From JAEMQF01 sp963850525 (lineage in GTDB: Bacteria; Pseudomonadota; Gammaproteobacteria; Burkholderiales; Burkholderiaceae_C), in the NCBI GenBank assembly GCA_963850525.1, contig CAWKLQ010000012.1, positions 124,001 through 188,000 of the forward strand: DNA of 64,000 nt, given 5' to 3'. This document shows, one piece after another, positions 61,213 through 64,000 of this stretch (positions are counted from its first letter, which is position 1; each line of letters starts with the position of its first letter). Made by a program: the position numbers and the translations under genes. The notes under the pieces were generated by a model that did no database searches, was not told the origin of the DNA, and worked only from the letters and a program-made list of their open reading frames with translations.

Positions 61213-64000
61213 TCCAGATTCACGCCGCGGCAAACGGCGTGGCGCAGCGCGAAGTCCGCTCCACCTGCCCTTACTGCGGCGTCGGTTGCGGCGTCATCAT
61301 CCAGACCGACGGCGCGCAAATCACCGGCGTGCGCGGCGACCCCGAACACCCCGCCAACTTCGGCCGACTGTGCACGAAGGGCAGCACGCTCACGCTCACC
61401 GCGGCGCCGCATCTGCGCCACATGCGCGCCTTGCAGCCGATGCGCCGACCCGCACGCGGCGCAGCGTTGCAAGCGGTGACGTGGGAGGGCGCACTCGACG
61501 AAGTCGCCGAGCGCTTTGCCGCCACGGTGCTGCAGCACGGCCCCGACGCCGTGGGCCTGTACCTCAGCGGCCAGCTGCTCACCGAGGACTACTACGTCTT
61601 CAACAAGTTGGCGAAAGGGTTGCTCGGCACGAACAACGTCGACACCAACTCGCGCCTGTGCATGAGCAGCGCGGTGGCCGGCTACAAGCAGAGCCTGGGC
61701 GCCGACGCACCGCCCGCGTGTTACGACGACATCGCGCTCGCGCAAACGCTCTTCATCACCGGCTCCAACATGGCGTGGGCGCACCCGGTGCTGTTCCGCC
61801 GGCTCGAAGACGCGCGCCGTTCGAACCCGAGCCTGAAGCTGATCGTCGCCGACCCGCGCCGCACCGAAACCGCGTTGAGCGCTGACCTGCATTTGCAGCT
61901 GCTTCCCGGCACCGACGTGATGCTGCACCACGCGCTGCTGCATGTGTTGATGTGGGAGGGCCTGACCGATGCGGCGTTCATTCGCGAGCACACCAGCGGC
62001 TTCGACGCGTTGCGCGACCGGGTGCGCGAGTTCACGCCGGCGCACGCCGCGAAGGTGTGCGGGCTGAGGGCCGACGACATCGTGCTGGCGGCGCGCTGGT
62101 TCGGTGGCCTCACGCAAACCGACGCGGGGCAGCGCACGCCGACGCTGTCGCTGTACTGCCAGGGTCTGAACCAGAGCAGCAGCGGCACCGACAAGAACAG
62201 CACGCTCATCAACCTGCACCTGGCGACGGGGCAGATCGGCAAAGCCGGTGCGGGCCCGTTTTCGCTGACCGGCCAACCCAACGCGATGGGTGGGCGCGAG
62301 GTCGGTGGCCTGGCGAACCTGCTCAGCGCGCACCGCGACATGTCCAACGCTGAACACCGTGCCGAGGTTGCAGCGCTGTGGGGCGTGGACGACGTTCCGG
62401 CGACGCCGGGCAAGAGCGCCGTGGAAATGTTCCAGGCGGCTGCCGATGGTGAGATCAAGGCGCTCTGGATCGTCTGCACGAATCCCGCGCAGTCCATGCC
62501 CGACCAGGCGACCGTGCGCCGCGCGTTGGAGCGCGCCGAGTTCGTCGTCGTGCAGGAGGCCTACGCCCGCACCGCGACGGTGGCGTTCGCCGACGTCCTT
62601 CTGCCGGCGAGCAGCTGGGGCGAGAAGTCCGGCAGCGTGACGAACAGCGAACGCCGCATCAGCCGTGTGCGCGCCGCGCTGCCCGCGCCGGGGCAGGCGC
62701 GCGACGACTGGCGCATCGCTGTGGACGTGGCGCGCCGGCTCGAACAACGCCTGCCGGCACGCCGCCTCGACGGTGCGACACTGTTCCCGTACGACACCGC
62801 CGAGAGCATCTGGAACGAACACCGCGAAAGCACCCGCGGCCGAGACCTCGACATCACCGGCCTCAGCTACGCCCGCCTGGAGACGCCGCAGCAATGGCCG
62901 TTCGCCGAAGATGCGCGCGAGGGCCAGGCGCGGCTTTACACCGACGGCCGCTTCGCCACGCCGGACGGCCGCGCGCGCTTTGTCGCACCAGCGTGGCGGC
63001 CCACCGCCGAAGTGCGCGACGCGCGTTTTCCGGTGTCGCTGACCACCGGTCGGCTGCGCGACCAGTGGCATGGAATGAGCCGCACCGGCACGCTCAGCCG
63101 GCTCTTCGCACACGCCAGCGAACCGGCGCTCGAGTTGCACCCGCAGGAACTGGCACGACACCGTTGGGCGCCGGGCGACCTGGTGCGCGTGACGTCGCGG
63201 CGCGGCGCGCTTGTTCTGCCGGTTGCCGCGAGCGAATCGGTGCCGCCTGCGCAGGCCTTTGTCGCGATGCATTGGGGCTCCGAGTACATGGCAGGCCTTG
63301 GCGCCAACGCGCTCACCACCGGCGCCTACTGCCCTCAATCTCGGCAGCCCGAACTCAAGCACGCGGCGGTGCGCCTGGAGCGCGCAGCGCTGCCGTGGCA
63401 GATCGTTGCTGCCGCCTGGCTCCCGGACGGTGAAGCAATGACCGTGCGCGAAAGGCTGCGTGAGTCGTTCCCCCGCTTCGCCTTCGCGGTGTGTGTTCCG
63501 TTCGGCAGAGAAAGAGTTGCGCAGGGCAAGGAAAGCAGCGAGGTCGGTGGGAGTGTCGAGAGCGGCGAGGGACGAGAAGGACGCGATGACCCTCGGGGCC
63601 ATGCGCCGCGCGGCCGCGTCGGTGTGCTGTTTCGCGCCGCCGCCGAGTTGCCCGATCTCGAATCGCTGCCCGAGATCGAGAACGCGCTGCAACTCGCCAG
63701 TGGCGCGGTGCTGCGCTACGCCGACACGCGCGCGGGGCAGCGCCGCGCGATGCGCCTGCATGCAGACGGCAGCTTGCAGTCCTTCCTGCTCGCTGGCGAT
63801 GCATCGGCGCAAGGCTGGGTGCTCGATCTGCTGCAACAGGCTCAGCCTGCCGCCGCCTTCGGGCGCGCGCTGCTCGCGGCGAACCGGCAGCCGCCGCAAC
63901 CCGTCGCGCCACGCGCTCAGCAAGTCTGTGCGTGCCACGACATCAGCGAACAGACCATTCTCCTCACCTTGCCGCAATGTGCGGGCGACGCAGCGCAACG
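61209..64000 (+). CDS. nasA: assimilatory nitrate reductase catalytic subunit, 3' partial
   Basis: The frame from ATG 61209 (ATGA overlap with nirD) stays open to the window end, about 930 codons. Near the N terminus CPYCGVGC and a following C-T-K-G form the [4Fe-4S] site. Mo-bis-MGD dependent domains follow: TNSRLCMSSAVAGYK, GSNMAWAHPVLFRRL, LYCQGLNQSSSGTDKNSTL, GQIGKAGAGPFSLTGQPNAMGGREVGG (the typical NasA motif) and SLTTGRLRDQWHGMSRTG. The C-terminal end has C-A-C-H-D-I-S-E, the start of a BFD-like [2Fe-2S] domain. It reduces nitrate to nitrite for NirBD in the cytoplasm. Confidence 0.94.
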   Translation, partial: MIQIHAAANGVAQREVRSTCPYCGVGCGVIIQTDGAQITGVRGDPEHPANFGRLCTKGSTLTLTAAPHLRHMRALQPMRRPARGAALQAVTWEGALDEVAERFAATVLQHGPDAVGLYLSGQLLTEDYYVFNKLAKGLLGTNNVDTNSRLCMSSAVAGYKQSLGADAPPACYDDIALAQTLFITGSNMAWAHPVLFRRLEDARRSNPSLKLIVADPRRTETALSADLHLQLLPGTDVMLHHALLHVLMWEGLTDAAFIREHTSGFDALRDRVREFTPAHAAKVCGLRADDIVLAARWFGGLTQTDAGQRTPTLSLYCQGLNQSSSGTDKNSTLINLHLATGQIGKAGAGPFSLTGQPNAMGGREVGGLANLLSAHRDMSNAEHRAEVAALWGVDDVPATPGKSAVEMFQAAADGEIKALWIVCTNPAQSMPDQATVRRALERAEFVVVQEAYARTATVAFADVLLPASSWGEKSGSVTNSERRISRVRAALPAPGQARDDWRIAVDVARRLEQRLPARRLDGATLFPYDTAESIWNEHRESTRGRDLDITGLSYARLETPQQWPFAEDAREGQARLYTDGRFATPDGRARFVAPAWRPTAEVRDARFPVSLTTGRLRDQWHGMSRTGTLSRLFAHASEPALELHPQELARHRWAPGDLVRVTSRRGALVLPVAASESVPPAQAFVAMHWGSEYMAGLGANALTTGAYCPQSRQPELKHAAVRLERAALPWQIVAAAWLPDGEAMTVRERLRESFPRFAFAVCVPFGRERVAQGKESSEVGGSVESGEGREGRDDPRGHAPRGRVGVLFRAAAELPDLESLPEIENALQLASGAVLRYADTRAGQRRAMRLHADGSLQSFLLAGDASAQGWVLDLLQQAQPAAAFGRALLAANRQPPQPVAPRAQQVCACHDISEQTILLTLPQCAGDAAQ

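Noticed and set aside
60807..63998. Very long open frame on the minus strand opposite nasA
   Set aside because: It is a shadow of the nasA coding strand in high-GC sequence: the plus strand has clear molybdopterin motifs, and the minus frame has no recognisable domain.

Overview
The window is about two-thirds G+C with dense, often overlapping genes. Its gene content (assimilatory nitrate cluster with an ANTAR regulator, Bug-type and TRAP binding proteins, a fused UraD-AllC purine gene, a chromosomal-type integron) points to a betaproteobacterium of the Burkholderiales. No rRNA, tRNA or single-copy marker is visible, so I do not name a genus.

Region 1 (1 to about 9 kb) is part of an integron cassette array read left to right. 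About a dozen near-identical attC sites of about 70 bp separate single-gene cassettes: a NYN-domain protein cut by the window edge, a GNAT acetyltransferase, an ASCH protein, a VOC protein, an exported deaminase, an excalibur-domain protein, an ABC_sub_bind protein, an XRE regulator and several unknowns. No integrase is in the window; from attC polarity it lies to the left. One attC is split by an IS110/IS1111-type element (6686-8482). The element's roughly 500-nt non-coding region downstream of the transposase contains an exact 11-nt copy of the target sequence, as expected of a target-guiding (seeker/bridge) RNA. The array fades out between 8.9 and 10.5 kb.

Region 2 (9-24 kb) is mixed: small unknowns, a cupin, an SnoaL-like protein, an ABM-GNAT fusion, aquaporin Z, a DUF3597 protein, an EamA exporter, a TRAP transporter with a TauD-family dioxygenase, two 5'-truncated gene remnants, a serine hydrolase, and an Mla-like lipid transport operon without its ATPase.

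Region 3 (24-37 kb) is a purine/urate degradation locus. The minus strand carries gntR, puuE, uraD-allC, an M20 hydrolase, an NCS1 permease and a deaminase. The plus strand carries uraH, a Bug protein, urate hydroxylase PuuD, an NCS2 permease and an 8-oxoguanine-type deaminase. Its carbon product, glyoxylate, would be used by gcl, a tartronate semialdehyde reductase and a glycerate kinase at 49.5-53.7 kb. uraD-allC and all three glyoxylate genes each carry exactly one extra base.

Region 4 (37-49.5 kb) has a LysR regulator, an unusual three-gene module (binding protein, sensor-MFS fusion, stand-alone membrane sensor), an alpha/beta hydrolase, and a signalling operon of histidine phosphatase, hybrid kinase and REC-PAS-GGDEF-EAL protein joined by ATGA overlaps.

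Region 5 (53.7 kb to the end) is nitrate assimilation: NasT, a leader RNA with a two-hairpin ANTAR motif overlapping a terminator, nrtABC, a roughly 460-bp palindrome, then nirB, nirD and nasA, which runs off the window. Palindromic repeats are scattered through the second half.
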